A DNA stretch of 64,000 bases from Zasmidium citrigriseum (Eukaryota > Ascomycota > Dothideomycetes > Mycosphaerellales > Mycosphaerellaceae), in the NCBI GenBank assembly GCA_002786025.1, contig NHNW01000091.1:1-64000 (forward strand), written 5' to 3'. Positions within the stretch are counted from its first letter, which is position 1, and each line of letters starts with the position of its first letter. The notes below the pieces were generated by a model. The model searched no databases. It was not told the origin of the DNA and saw only the letters and a list, made by a program, of their open reading frames with translations. Below, piece after piece: positions 12,242 through 21,724 of this stretch. The translations under genes were made by a program, and so were the position numbers.

Positions 12242-13816
12242 TCAACCAGCGTATGGAGCCCTTTCCAGACCATCACCCGGCCACGCCATCTTACCAGAAC
12301 GACTTGGATTTACTGAATGCGAGCGTGCTCTGTACTGAGGCCGGACATCTTGCCAGTCTCGAGTGCTGGAGGCCTTGGATTCTGGCATTTGCAGCTTATG
12401 TCTCTCCGCGCCACCTCTCGACTTCCGGCGCCACAAGACCTCGCCCAACTCCAGGAAATTGTCCATCGACGGCGTATCGTTGAAGTTCTCCGCTCCCAGA
12501 GAACCCGCAGATCCGATTGCTTGGATATAGAAGACGTCTTTGCTCTGGTCTGAGACGGTGGTCGCTTCGGCATCAATGTTTCCAGGTAGATACTGCCAGA
12601 GCCACTCATCGCCGGCCCAACTCCTTACCGTGCGCCGCGGATCGGCCTGGACTCGCTGATAACGGCCGACACGGTTTCGACGTAGTGCCATCAGGCAAGA
12701 CTTGTCCTGGCTACCTGGCTCGAGAGAAGCGCCTCTCCCACAATTCAGTTCAATGACGATGATGGCATCCGGACTGAGACTTGGGTTGCTCAGCTCCACA
12801 TACTCGGATCCAAACTCGAGCCCTTTGTTCGTCATACCGTACGCACGTCGCTTCACCAGTCCCGCCAGATGTGCCCGACCTTGCGTCTTGAAGTATGTCG
12901 GATCCGGAGCCAAGACAGACGGACAGCGGATCAGAAAACCTTCTGGGTAGAAGCCCATTTTGCCCCAATCTCCCCATTCACCCGTTCTCTCCTCGGGCAG
13001 GCTCCACGCAAAGATGGACTCATCATCAATCTGTCGAAGGATCTCCTCTTGGAGTCGGATGAAGGCATTGGATCCTTCGCCATACAGCAGCGACATTTGG
13101 ATATTAAACAGCCCAAGCAAGCAATACGCCATATCCTCCTTCCGCTTCGTGACTCGTTCGCTCGCCCAGCTCATCTTCCGCGCCACACATTGTCGAAGCA
13201 TGTGCGGCGTGTCGACAAGACACCTCTCATCGATGCCCGTTCTCGCGCTGAGAAAAGCTTTCGTCCTCGCTTCGGTCTTCCTCCCAAAAGTCCGCCACCC
13301 TTCCCCGACTTGCCCATCATGGCAAAATAGAATCTCGGACGGGAAAAGCAGTTCCTGCAAACACCACCCTCTAGTGAACCAGGAACTTCGCTCAATGGAA
13401 CCTTTCTTGATCGCCCCATCGCTTTCAGCCTCTACATCCGGCAAATAGGCCACACAATACGCTGCTTCCCGGTACCACCGTGCCATGGAATTGATACTCT
13501 CACTCAGTTCCGTGGAGCTCCTCTTATCGATACAACACGTGTCGACCCACACCCATTCCACCTGCTTCAAACCCCTCTCTTCTCCTCTGCTTCTGAGATC
13601 TTCGAGGTGATGATTGTATCTCCTTATGAACTGTCGAAACTTGTCAATCTTGAGATACCCTGCTTTCGTCTTGTCCAACCTTGTAGCATCAGAGTACTCT
13701 TCAAACGTCACTTGCTCGTGATCGTCTAGCCATCGATGCGAAAGAATAGCATAGGGTTTGATATTCTCTTCCGTGAACCATTCCAGCTCGCCCGTGAAAA
13801 TGTTGATGAGTCGCAT
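12242..13816 (-). CDS. HET-domain (heterokaryon incompatibility) protein
   Basis: Single exon, 524 aa, starting at the ATG read at 13816 (MRLINIFTGEL). The open frame extends upstream only through non-ATG codons. The N-terminal HET domain shows its three blocks: YAILSHRW (about 27-34), the central VEWVWVDTCCIDK with a SESINSMARWY helix (about 88-118), and the SSWFTRGWCLQELLFP block (about 145-160). Next comes the region usual in HET proteins without NACHT domains, with MSWASERVTKRKEDMAYCLLGLF and YGEG at about 210-245. The last 150 residues are less conserved and end in a basic tail. HET proteins drive cell death when genetically different hyphae fuse. No NACHT, ankyrin or WD repeats follow, so this is a short HET protein. 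It is intact and free of RIP although it lies between transposon blocks. Confidence 0.95.
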   Translation of the reverse strand: MRLINIFTGELEWFTEENIKPYAILSHRWLDDHEQVTFEEYSDATRLDKTKAGYLKIDKFRQFIRRYNHHLEDLRSRGEERGLKQVEWVWVDTCCIDKRSSTELSESINSMARWYREAAYCVAYLPDVEAESDGAIKKGSIERSSWFTRGWCLQELLFPSEILFCHDGQVGEGWRTFGRKTEARTKAFLSARTGIDERCLVDTPHMLRQCVARKMSWASERVTKRKEDMAYCLLGLFNIQMSLLYGEGSNAFIRLQEEILRQIDDESIFAWSLPEERTGEWGDWGKMGFYPEGFLIRCPSVLAPDPTYFKTQGRAHLAGLVKRRAYGMTNKGLEFGSEYVELSNPSLSPDAIIVIELNCGRGASLEPGSQDKSCLMALRRNRVGRYQRVQADPRRTVRSWAGDEWLWQYLPGNIDAEATTVSDQSKDVFYIQAIGSAGSLGAENFNDTPSMDNFLELGEVLWRRKSRGGAERHKLQMPESKASSTRDWQDVRPQYRARSHSVNPSRSGKMAWPGDGLERAPYAG

Positions 13817-14407
13817 CGTCGCCCCTGGTGGTGCCGAAATCAAACATAAGAAAATAACAGCACGTGCTCTCTACCAAAAACAAATACGACCGCCTCCGAG
13901 GAGCTTTATCCTCGAAAGTCATCCAATCGTTGAGCTTCTCACTGATAGTTGATCCCTCAGCCGTGTCGTCGTTGGGGCTGAGGGCAAGAGCTCTGTAAGA
14001 TCCATGGATGTCTTCGAAGCGATTTCAGCTGGCTGCCGTGTCTCCACACTCGGCAGAATGATGCTGCATGCGCGGCTGGAAGCTTTGCAGCGGCCTTGAC
14101 AAGTTCAGCTCAGTATTAGTCTATCACCGTACCCAGGCCTGATGGCTTCAGATCTTGCTTCAAGCTGTGCTCGTCTCGCCCGGCAACACGCGAGGCCGAC
14201 GGGAGTATAATACCACAGAATGGAGGATAGACGACTTGGGAAGGGAGAAGCTTGGTCACAGGAAGTCGAATTCATAGGTATCACAACAAGAACGCTGACA
14301 ATACATCAAAAGACCGTCCAAGTCAATTCCCCCAGCTCCACGCTTGATTTGTACAAGACCTTAAAACTCCACTCGCTAAACGCAATCACACATCAACAAA
14401 GGAGAAA
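13817..14407. other. Intergenic region upstream of the HET gene
   Basis: This stretch is about 590 bp of normal composition between the HET start and the downstream end of the allergen-like locus. It should contain the HET promoter. An open frame at 14220-14567 (+) has no recognisable protein and overlaps the opposite-strand gene end, so I do not call it. Confidence 0.4.
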
Positions 14408-14728
14408 TCAAGCGTCGTCGTCCTCATCCCGACCGGTTGGCCGAGGAGGGAGATGGGTCATTGTTGGTGCTGGCCGGGCGCCGGTCTCACCAGCAGGATG
14501 TCGGTTGGCGTACGCACGTGAGGTAAGGTACGTCGGGGGAGAGGCGATGCCCGTGGGTGCGCGGTGAGTGACTGGAGCGAGGGCGTGGGCGGTGTCGCGG
14601 GAGGGAAGAGGTGGAGCCAAGGGAGCGGTGCGTGGTGGTGCGGGAGCAGTTGAGGTGGAGGAAGGCCCAGCTGCGGCTTGGCCGACACCCTGAGTGGCAG
14701 CACGAGTCGGGGCAGAGGGCTGACCTTC
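14408..14728 (-). other. Open in-frame extension after the allergen-like stop codon
   Basis: Directly after the TAG stop of the allergen-like gene (14729-14731) the same minus-strand frame stays open for 106 codons, to a TGA at 14408-14410. It would encode an Ala/Pro/Thr/Ser-rich tail ending in an acidic run. The composition resembles the low-complexity linker in the last exon of the gene. It could be a 3' UTR that is open by chance in GC-rich DNA, a former coding part cut off by a new stop, or a read-through extension. The expected family C-terminus lies just before the TAG, which favours a 3' UTR. Confidence 0.3.
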
Positions 14729-15757
14729 CTAAGACATGAGGCCCTTGCGACCATCACCGTCCGCGTCCTTCATTGGGTTGATCCGGTCGAGCAGGGAGGG
14801 CTTAGCTGAGCCTGTTCTGGCGGGAGCAGCACCGGTGGCAGCAGTCTTAGCGGCAGCGGTTGGGGCTGCGTTGTTGGAGCCGTTTTGACTGGGAAAGAGT
14901 CAGCGATGTAGAAAGTGTGAAGCAGGATGTCTCTGGACTTACTCGGTGCTGCTCCCGTTAATGCCAGCAGCGCCCATCTGACTGGAGGTTGGCCTGGAGT
15001 TGTTGCCTCCCAGCGCCTTACCGACCGAGCGAGGCTCTCCTTCGAAACCGTCGTAGCGCTCTTCACGGCCGGTCAGGACGCCGCCCTGCTTCTTGAAGTC
15101 GGCCATTGACACTGCTGGGAGAGCGGAGGTAGCATGGTGCTGAGCTGCATTGTGGTGCGTCTCGTGGATGGGAATGGTCGTATGGATTATGTGGGGCTCG
15201 ACGACCTGCTTGTGGACAATTGGCTGGGAGATGTTAGCATAGTGAAGTGAGGTAGCAAGTGGCATCAGTCCCATACCTGAATCGTCTCATGCACATGGTG
15301 GTGGATGTGCTCGCCGGCGACGATTGGCAGAATCGTGTTGGTATGATGGCCCTCCACATGAACGACCTCGTCCTTGAACTTGGCAGCTTCCTCCGCCAGG
15401 CGCCTCTTAACCTCGTGCTCGTCGTCGTGATTGAAGCTGCGGTGCTCGACGGCGATGAGGTTGAAGTGATGCTGCTCCTCGAGCGTCAACTCATCGTTGA
15501 TCGGCTGGACTGAAGTGTGGTAGTGATCCTGGTGGATCTCCTTGTCTGGGCGAGGTCAGTCAATGGCTCAAGAAGATTCAGGTGCTGGACATACCAATGG
15601 CGGTGATGAGCTCCTCATGCTCAGTCTTGGTGATGGTCTCATGGGTGACAGCTGGTGCCACTCGCTCATGGACAGTGGTGTCGTGGTGGCCAGCCTTCGC
15701 CATGAAGTCCTTAACTGCCTGCTTGGCCTGCTCGATGGGTGACTTTTCGGCGGACAT
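14729..15757 (-). CDS. Hydrophilic 'allergen'-type conserved fungal protein
   Basis: Four exons on the minus strand: 15757-15595, 15545-15277, 15223-14943 and 14888-14729. The introns are 49, 53 and 54 nt, all GT-AG, and the product is 290 aa. The first half is charged and His-rich: PAVTHE at 35-40, a TEHEELITAIDKEIH segment to residue 59, a DEHEVKRRLAEEAAKFK helix near 105, and GEHIHHHVHETIQP around 135-149. A middle block reads SALPAVSMADFKKQGGVLTG followed by REERYDGFEGEPRS. The C-terminus is an Ala/Thr/Gly-rich linker ending KPSLLDRINPMKDADGDG. These blocks match a Pezizomycotina family usually annotated as allergen; its biochemical role is unknown to me. There is no signal peptide or membrane segment. 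Exon joins all fall inside conserved blocks and keep frame. It is divergent from the 534-aa gene at 17369, with which it shares a module. Confidence 0.87.
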
Positions 15758-17368
15758 GATGATGTAGGTTGCTGCTCGAGTTGGTAGGTGAAGTTGTCGG
15801 TACTGATTCAGAAAAGTGTTGTGTGCGGTAGTGATGGATGGGTCGGCAGCAAGAGAAGAGGTAATGTGGTGTGTGTATGCAGGTTGTTGATGGAGAGGAA
15901 GAAGAGATTCATCACGAAGGAAACTGACGGGGTGTTTTGTACTTGCTGTCGGAAGTCGCTGTCGCCAACGTCATCCCTACCTTCTTCTCTTCTCTGCGTC
16001 CACACGGGGCAGCAGCAGCAGCGCTGTAGGCGTTGGGCAGTTGCGATTGCACAGCACGACTTGGAAGCATCTGGGCGGCACCAGCCACAGAAGCCTCCAA
16101 GTGAAAGCGATGCTGATCTCTTGGCCCAGCCGGTAGCAGTCAGGCCATGGCACCGAATACCTCCGAGGTGCAGTCACCGAATGTCATCCGCGCGATGAGA
16201 GAAACGACGGCTTCGTCTGAGTGGACGGTCTTGAACGTTGCCACCCTCCCACGTGTCCGCCTGCAAATGCCGACCAGCCCTCATCGATCAGCGGCAGCAA
16301 CATCAAGCTTCACATGTGAGATGATGTCGTCCCGCCTACCGCAGATGGTAATTCTCGACTTCACCGCAGGGCTATCCCATTGCTCAGCCACCAAGCCAAG
16401 CCAAACCTCTTCGTCAATGCGTCGCCGTGTTTCATGTTATAGGCGTCGGGATCCATTCGGCGCTATCGAATCACCGGATGAGGGAGGTAGATGCTTGCTG
16501 TCATACGTGACAGACGTCTGGACCGATGCACGATGAGGTTCATTTTGAGTGGGGGACGTGCGCAATCGTCAGGGATCTTGATTCTCACAGGCATCAGTTG
16601 GCAAGGATGGGCTGCGAAACCCGGTTTCTGGAATCCTCCTTGTGCTTTGACTTCGATCTGATGGTTCGTTCTGTGGTCAGATTGTTGTTGCTGTTGTAGA
16701 GGCCATCGTCGAATTCCAGTGGCTCACAAAGATGCTCGTGGTCGTGAGCGTTGCAGTGAAGGAATGGTTGTGACGTCGATTTCTCCAAGCTGGTCGACAT
16801 CCAAGAACTTCACTTCCCTGCTTTGTTTCCCAACATTCTCTCGCCGTGCCGTGCCATTGTGCTGATCGCCTGTGGCTGGTGCCCTCGTGACAACGCAGAG
16901 ATGGGGCGAGAAAGAGCGATGCGGTGGTCATCGGTGCAGTGGGCCGGCAGCAAGATCCCGAAAGCCGCTCGAAGTCTGCTGCAGTTGAGCCACAACCGTC
17001 ATTCTACGCTGTCTCTCCTTGGCGACGTTTTCCTGTTGGCGATGAGATGATCCTGTGAGGCGAATGCTACAGTCATACTGTTTCTCTTCCATTGGCTGTG
17101 TCGAGTCTATTTCGTTGGAGAGGGGTCGACAATGGAGTCGGGAGGCCATCGCACGTGGCAGGCGTGGTGAAGGAAGCGTGAAGTGGGAGGAGCTCCGCGC
17201 CGCGCGCAAGACGATCCTTCTGCGTCGCCATGACGCAGTCAAACGCATTTGCCCTTTCGATGCAGACCCTGAAGTCTGTCCGACAAGCGAATGTCCATGG
17301 GCCCCGTTGGCGATACCTGCTGAGCCACTTCGTCCTGACTATACGACTTTTGCTGAGACTGCTCTCCA
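15758..17368. promoter_or_regulatory. 1.6-kb divergent intergenic region
   Basis: This non-RIP stretch lies between two genes transcribed away from each other, so it should contain both promoters. The composition is normal. Open frames here (for example 16147-16536 +) overlap others on both strands and show no recognisable protein, so none is called. No defined regulatory motif is claimed. The length leaves room for shared regulation, a small ncRNA, or an unrecognised upstream exon of either gene. Confidence 0.4.
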
Positions 17369-19028
17369 ATGTCTGCGTCGACTCCCAGACAGAGGCTGGG
17401 GAGGCTATTCAATCGACGAGATGTGAACGGTGCCGCGAACGAACCTGCCGAACATGGTCCGCCTCCAACAACCGAAAATCGAGAGAACAGACATGTTCGC
17501 CGCAAGAGTTCTCTCCGTTCGTTACGAGAGTTCGTGCAGAATACGAGTATGGTCGAATGATTTGGTGCCGAATGCTCGTCGAACTGATCAGTATTCTCCA
17601 GGCCGCTCGCTATCACGGACGAGACAACCGCAAAAACGGGGTCCATCATCGATTGAAGTCGAATATGGAGATGAGTCGGAAATTCCGCAGGTTCCTTCTG
17701 TTCACGATGCCCTCCCTCAGATAGAGCATCAACCGGACTTGACGAGCGATCTGGCCCATCTGGTCTTGACGAACGATAAGGAAAGTCGACCACGGATGGG
17801 CAGCATTCCTGATCAGCCAGTCCTCAGACGCAAAGAGAGGAAACTGTCTCGCGAGGACAGGAGAGCTTCCCCGAAAGCTCTTACCGGCCATGCAATCCAC
17901 ATCAATACAATGATGGAGCCTGAAGATGATCCATATTCGGAGCTCGTTGCTGACTGGAACATGGCCCACCATGACACGCCCTTGGTCGGGGCGCTTGCTG
18001 ATATGCCGGCTCCCTTGAAAGTGATGAAGAGTCGATCATCGGATATGTCCACTGGATCCGCAGGCTCGCGGGAAATGCCTAGCCAGCTATCTCACAAGCC
18101 TGACATTCGAGACTTCCGACGGTCGATCGAGAAGAAGGAAACGGTTGATCCAGGTCGAAGGCGAAGCTCAACCGCTCCCGGAAGATCCATTCGGAGATCT
18201 AGTCTAGACAAGCCGTTGCCCGCTCTTCCTCTTCCCCTCAACATCCATGGTCCTGGTGAATCGTATGATTCTTGGATCGAAAGAGAGCCCAGAACGGAGC
18301 GTGACTATATCGTGAAGGATTCGAAGACGCCGCCCGACCTCCAAGGTGTCGTTGATCTCCGTAACACAGAGGATACCGATGTTAGCACCACCTGGTCGCC
18401 TGCTGTCACACATGAGCAACGAGTCGTCAATACTCACGAAGTCATCCAACACGCCATCACCAGAGAGATCCACAACCACCACATCTTCCACCGCGTCCTT
18501 CCAATTATGGACATCGAAGTCCTGCCCGCTCGACATTTCATACCCACCGAGAATGGCGGTCTTGCCGAAGTCTCAGCAGAAGACGCACCAGTGGACAACA
18601 CCGAGAGGCTGCAGCAACTCATCAGCGAAGCCGTCGCCAACATGATGCCCAAGACCGAAGCGCCGGCCGGACCTAGACAGTTCAGCGCCCGCAACTTCGA
18701 AGGCACCGATGGCGATTACATGGAGTACACCACACCAGAAGGCTTCAAACGGACCGAGCAATGGTGGGTGCATCCTCCCGAAGTTGAGACCGGCGGACAA
18801 GAGGACGGCCAGACAGCGCCTTTCCATCTGAGTTCCGAAGATCCTGGTGATGATGGCCTGAGAGAACCAGTGCCCGACACTATTGCTTCATCTTCGCAGC
18901 CACATGCAAGCCCTTCGCCTTGGGGTGGTGTCATGAATCGGAAGGTCGTGTCGCCGCCACCAACTCATCATACTATCGTGCCCATTCGGATGACGCATGG
19001 AGGTGCGCCGGCTCAGCAGGTGTATTAG
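17369..19028 (+). CDS. Conserved fungal protein with PAVTHE / HRVLPI-DIEVLPARHF module
   Basis: Two exons, 17369-17546 and 17602-19028, with a 55-nt GT-AG intron (branch-like CTGAT before the acceptor); the product is 534 aa. The join restores frame from MSASTPRQRLGRLF... into the long frame. Residues 1-320 are Arg/Ser-rich and probably disordered, with basic patches such as RRKSSLRSLRE near 45. The conserved core starts at PAVTHE (326-331), continues through THEVIQHAITREIHNHHIFH and ends HRVLPIMDIEVLPARHF (to about 373). A second conserved patch is PEGFKRTEQWWVHPPE near 435. I know this core as a recurring Pezizomycotina domain without assigned function. There is no signal peptide or membrane segment. 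The core resembles residues 35-70 of the neighbouring allergen-like protein. An upstream exon cannot be excluded. Confidence 0.82.
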
Positions 19029-19676
19029 CGATGATTTGTTGATGTCGATGGATGGAGTTGTGTGAAGAGGTGGTTGTTTTCATGCAGGTTTAGCGAAGGC
19101 GTTGGTTCAGCTCTTGGATGATGAAGCGCTTTCTTGGATATCGTAGCATCTGCATGGATTAGCATGTATCACAATTGACGTGTCAGATACTCACACACTT
19201 CTTCCTTGCCCCTTTTGTGCATTGCAAAGGATCAAAAGCCCGAACCCGCCCCCAAACTATTTTCACCTGCCTTGCCGTCCGGCCCGAACGACGCCGCCCC
19301 CTGATCCTTGCCGCCCGACTTCACGTGGCGACGGAAGAGGCGTTCACGAGGAACTTCTTCTTTCGTAAGGCTAAACGAGTGAAGGAAAGGAGGATCTGAT
19401 TTCTGTTTCAATACAGTCGTTGAGGATTTGCTCCTGCTATTCTGTACAAAATAGTTCCGGTGGTAAACATGACTCGTACTCTTCGTGAAGCAGGTCTGTG
19501 ACCTTCTCTATCCTGATGAATGAGCCTCCCTGTACAAGACATGCTGTCGAGTTTGCCTGCGCCGCGCCAATGGTATCAATCAATCATTCGAAAACTTTCA
19601 TAAGAAATAATCGCTTCTGTGGCGAGCGATATTAATAATTAGACTACTCAGATAGACAAGGAGATGGCAGGTGAGT
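19029..19676. other. Convergent intergenic region
   Basis: This 650-bp stretch lies between the 3' ends of two convergent genes. The short open frame at 19175-19399 (+) shows no recognisable protein. It likely holds both 3' UTRs; nothing else is supported. Confidence 0.4.
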
Positions 19677-21023
19677 TTACAACTCGAAATCGCCAAAGTG
19701 TCCACCCCGGCGCTTGCAAGCCGTCGCGTGGGCCGTAGGCGTGACGGTGGTTGTGTAAGTCCACGTAAGAGACATTGTCTTTGTGCGGTACTCGACGGTG
19801 TAGCCGATGCGGGTGATAGTCTTTGTGACAGCTGGAGCGGTGATGGTTTGGGTCAGGACGCCTTGCTTGACGGTTGTTGGTGGGTAAGTGATCAGGGCCG
19901 TAGAGGTGGTCAGGGTGACGTCTGTGATCGTGGAGGTTGAGGCGTATACGGTGGTGGTCGTGTTGACGGCGGTTTCGGCGGTCACAGTGACTGTTGGGGC
20001 ATCTGGGGAGCGGACAGCCAGGTTGCGCTTCTCCTCCATTTGCTGTTCCTGCTCCATGCGGGCCTTTGCGGCGCGGGCGGACTCGAAGCGCTTGCGGGCG
20101 TATTCGACTGGGATGGGCTTGTCGGCGCGCTTGGAGTTGATCTTGAGGCCTCGTGGGATTGGGATGACGGTTGGGATGATGTGGCACTCTGGATCTGGGA
20201 AGTGTGGGCGTGGTGGAACGGTGCAAGATGCGGTGACTGAAGAAGTAATGACTTCTTGGGTCTTGGTCCAGCGGTTGAAGGTGCGGGTGATCATCTTCTT
20301 GCTCGTCGTCGTTTGAGGCCTTGGAGTGATTGTCTTTGTCTTGACGATACCAGGGATCGTGATCGTTTGAGTGTTTGGAATAGTGGAAGTTGTCGCGATG
20401 ACAGATGTGGCTGGAGAAAGTCAGTAAAGCTGTCAGGCTTCTTCGATGATTCTTGACTTACAAGTCGTGGTAGTAATTGGAGTCGAAGTTTGTGTATACG
20501 TAACAGTCGAAGTGTATGTAGTCGTTTCCGGGACACCGACAGACAAGAAAAAATTTCGCTGCCATGCGAATGGATCGCCGTCCGCACCATTGTTGCCAAT
20601 GGCAAGGATGCTCCAGTTGCCAGTGGTCATCTGGTTCTTGTCGATCGGGCAAGTCGACAGCTGGGAGGTATCCTGTGGAACAGTCGGCACACTGCTGCAC
20701 TCGTACTGATCGCCCGTCTCATCGTTGACGAGCAAGATCGAAGAAGTGTCGTTCTGGCAGCCCTCGAACTGAGAGACGGCGGTGAAAGAAGCGTTCGATC
20801 GCGAATCAATGAAGTAGCTGCCGCCATCCTGGAAGTCGATACCGAACGAGTAGCAGACGCCATCTTCACGCTTGAAGATCAGCTCGGGAGAATCATCGTT
20901 CCTGGTGACTTTCTCGGTGACCTCAGTCAAGGTGCTCTCCAGGGTTCCGGCAACGTCCTGAGCCACGACGGCAGAAGAAAGAGCGGCCGCAGCGGCGGCG
21001 AAGAGAAGCGAACGAGAAAACAT
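19677..21023 (-). CDS. Secreted Thr-rich cell-surface protein
   Basis: Two exons on the minus strand, 21023-20462 and 20410-19677, with a 51-nt intron (GTAAGT ... CTCCAG); the product is 431 aa. The start at 21023 gives a textbook signal peptide, MFSRSLLFAAAAAALSSAVVA, with likely cleavage before or near QDVAG. Codons further upstream in this frame contain no better ATG. Residues about 55-165 form a Cys-containing domain with YSFGIDFQDGGSYFID, a NDTSSILLVND sequon, TCPIDKNQM and AWQRNFFLSVG. It recurs in secreted proteins of filamentous ascomycetes but has no function known to me. Thr/Ser-rich, O-glycosylation-like stretches follow (TTTYTSTVTYTQTSTPITTTT, and again near the C-terminus), with a basic helix KRFESARAAKARMEQEQQMEEK between them. 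A KRR site near the end could be a Kex2 target. There is no GPI-like hydrophobic tail. A wall or matrix location is inferred. Confidence 0.85.
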
Positions 21024-21700
21024 ATCTGCAGCTATGAAAAAGCGAGCGTGGCTGCAGTGAATGAAAGAACCCGATGTACGAGAAGGCAGCTGGAAGAGGA
21101 GGGCTGAAGGAAATCGCACCGAGAGCGGAGTCGAAAGGCTTTAATGCATCACCACTTCAACGACCCGCCAACAACCGCATCGTAAGGGCCATTGCCTATC
21201 TCGTGAATGGATCTCGGCACCAAGCGTTCAGTACGGTACGGTACTTGGCACCGATTGGGCATTTTGGTGAGGATAGGAGGCCAGATTGGGATCATAGAAG
21301 GATGGTCAGCCAGTAAGCGATGTGCAGGAGGGGGCTTAGTAGCTGCAAAGACCAAGTAGAGGATCCGGATTGCTGGGCGCTGGATGGCAGAGGTTGAGAG
21401 ACACACAACGGCAGGAGTGCGGTGGCCTCGTTGCGGCCTCGTGGTTTCGCTTGCAAGGAGGGCTGTGCCGATTGTTGTCTAGGCCGCTGGCGCTCGGATG
21501 GAGTTCGTCGAACAGGAGCAGAAAATCGAGAGCCATACTAATTTAAGAGACGCCTCTTGCAGCGGTCATTATCAAACTCTGTTGGTGTTTGAGTTGCGGG
21601 CGGGCGGGATCCTCTTGACGTGCGTCAGCGGGGAGTAGCGGAGGATCGTATATACAGACTCCCGGAGTAGACTAAAATTGAGGCGGAGTGAGCGGAATAA
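21024..21700. promoter_or_regulatory. Promoter side of the secreted-protein gene, up to the transposon edge
   Basis: This is normal-composition DNA upstream of the secreted Thr-rich gene, with no supported coding frame. CpA/TpG depletion begins between about 21.71 and 21.76 kb. The promoter is therefore at most 650-700 bp long before RIP-affected DNA begins. Confidence 0.4.
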
Positions 21701-21704
21701 GTCC

Positions 21705-21724
21705 GCGCGATGACAAATTCGCGC
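21705..21724. repeat. Short hairpin at the right edge of the gene island
   Basis: GCGCGA (21705-21710) and TCGCGC (21719-21724) form 6-bp arms around an 8-nt loop, exactly where the composition turns into RIP-mutated DNA. It may mark an element end, but no partner terminus was found, so this is only positional evidence. Confidence 0.3.

Noticed and set aside
14220..14567. Plus-strand open frame of 115 codons
   Set aside because: It overlaps the GC-rich 3' region of the allergen-like gene on the other strand and shows no protein-like conservation.
16147..16536. Open frame of 129 codons in the divergent intergenic region
   Set aside because: No recognisable motif, and overlapping open frames on the other strand are of similar quality. 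Not enough to call a gene.
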